DNA from: Bdellovibrio sp. ZAP7
Lineage (GTDB): Bacteria > Bacteroidota > Bacteroidia > Flavobacteriales > Flavobacteriaceae
Assembly: GCA_943324165.2 (NCBI GenBank)
Contig: CALPKO020000109.1
Location: 1-5,784 of the forward strand
Direction of reading: 5' to 3'
Length of the DNA: 5,784 bases
Program-made: the position numbers and the translations under genes
Shown here: positions 5,639 through 5,784 of the stretch, one piece after another
How the letters are laid out: each line of letters starts with the position of its first letter
Numbering within the stretch: position 1 is the stretch's first letter
The notes under the pieces: model-generated
Seen by the model: only the letters and a program-made list of their open reading frames with translations
Database searches by the model: none
Told to the model about the DNA's origin: nothing

Positions 5639-5784
5639 AAATTGGCATACTAACAAGCTCACGAGCGGATTATGGAATTTATCTTCCACTTCTTCAAAAA
5701 TTAAACATAGATACTTTTTTTGAAATTGAAATCATTGCATTTGGAACGCATTTGTCAAAATTTCATGGCTTTACTGTAAATGAA
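5635..5784 (+). CDS. neuC/legG: hydrolysing NDP-GlcNAc-type 2-epimerase (NeuC/LegG family), N-terminal fragment
   Basis: The first 50 codons are present and the rest lies beyond the right edge. The start MKIGILTSSRADYGIYLPLL, followed by a strand EIEIIAFGTHLS, is the recognisable N terminus of hydrolysing UDP-GlcNAc 2-epimerases (GT-B fold), where the SSRADYG turn lies near the nucleotide-sugar site. In this context it would act on NDP-2,4-diacetamido-2,4,6-trideoxyglucose, inverting C2 and releasing the free mannose-configured sugar used by the synthase. It overlaps the synthase by four bases (ATGA), so it is in the same coupled operon. The plain NeuC reaction, UDP-GlcNAc to ManNAc, cannot be excluded from the fragment, though it would leave the three upstream diamino-sugar enzymes without a partner. 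Confidence 0.85.
   Translation, partial: MKIGILTSSRADYGIYLPLLQKLNIDTFFEIEIIAFGTHLSKFHGFTVNE

Noticed and set aside
5221..5648. Two minus-strand open frames antisense to the end of the synthase.
   Set aside because: Both shadow the metal-binding and SAF regions of the synthase, and neither has a plausible start or domain.

Overview
The window looks like the start of a surface-polysaccharide (capsule or O-antigen) locus from an AT-rich member of the Bacteroidota, most likely a flavobacterium. Supporting signs are strongly AT-rich DNA in genes and gaps alike, A/T-rich sequence in place of clear Shine-Dalgarno sites, one match to the Bacteroidota -7 box, and the tail of a NusG/UpxY-like antiterminator just before sugar-nucleotide genes. 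The genus is inferred from gene style, not proven. All genes are on the + strand.

Layout: 1-188 is the C-terminal end of a NusG/RfaH/UpxY-type transcription antiterminator, cut by the window edge. 189-342 is a 154-base non-coding leader with a weak promoter candidate, a GC-rich motif resembling the RfaH ops element, and an AT-only hairpin followed by a T tract. 343-1626 is a TviB/WbpO-type UDP-N-acetylhexosamine 6-dehydrogenase. After a 44-base gap comes a tightly packed five-gene run: 1671-2858 NDP-GlcNAc 4,6-dehydratase (LegB type), 2861-4003 PLP aminotransferase (LegC type), 3993-4616 PglD/NeuD-type N-acetyltransferase (GTG start), 4613-5638 NeuB/LegI-type nonulosonate synthase, and 5635-5784 the first 50 codons of a NeuC/LegG-type hydrolysing 2-epimerase. 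Junctions within the run are a 2-base gap, an 11-base overlap and two 4-base ATGA overlaps, so it is almost certainly one translationally coupled operon.

How the genes work together: the dehydratase, aminotransferase and acetyltransferase would turn NDP-GlcNAc into NDP-2,4-diacetamido-2,4,6-trideoxyglucose. The 2-epimerase would release 2,4-diacetamido-2,4,6-trideoxymannose. The synthase would condense that with phosphoenolpyruvate to give a 5,7-diacetamido nonulosonic acid of the legionaminic type. The CMP-transferase (LegF), any nucleotidyltransferase (PtmE-like) and the glycosyltransferases and flippase would have to lie beyond the right edge. The first dehydrogenase supplies a HexNAc-uronic acid, so the final glycan probably carries two kinds of acidic sugar.

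The enzymes belong to known families and the pathway is recognisable. The least explained part is the leader at 189-342. I see no tRNA, rRNA, CRISPR array, insertion sequence or attachment site.
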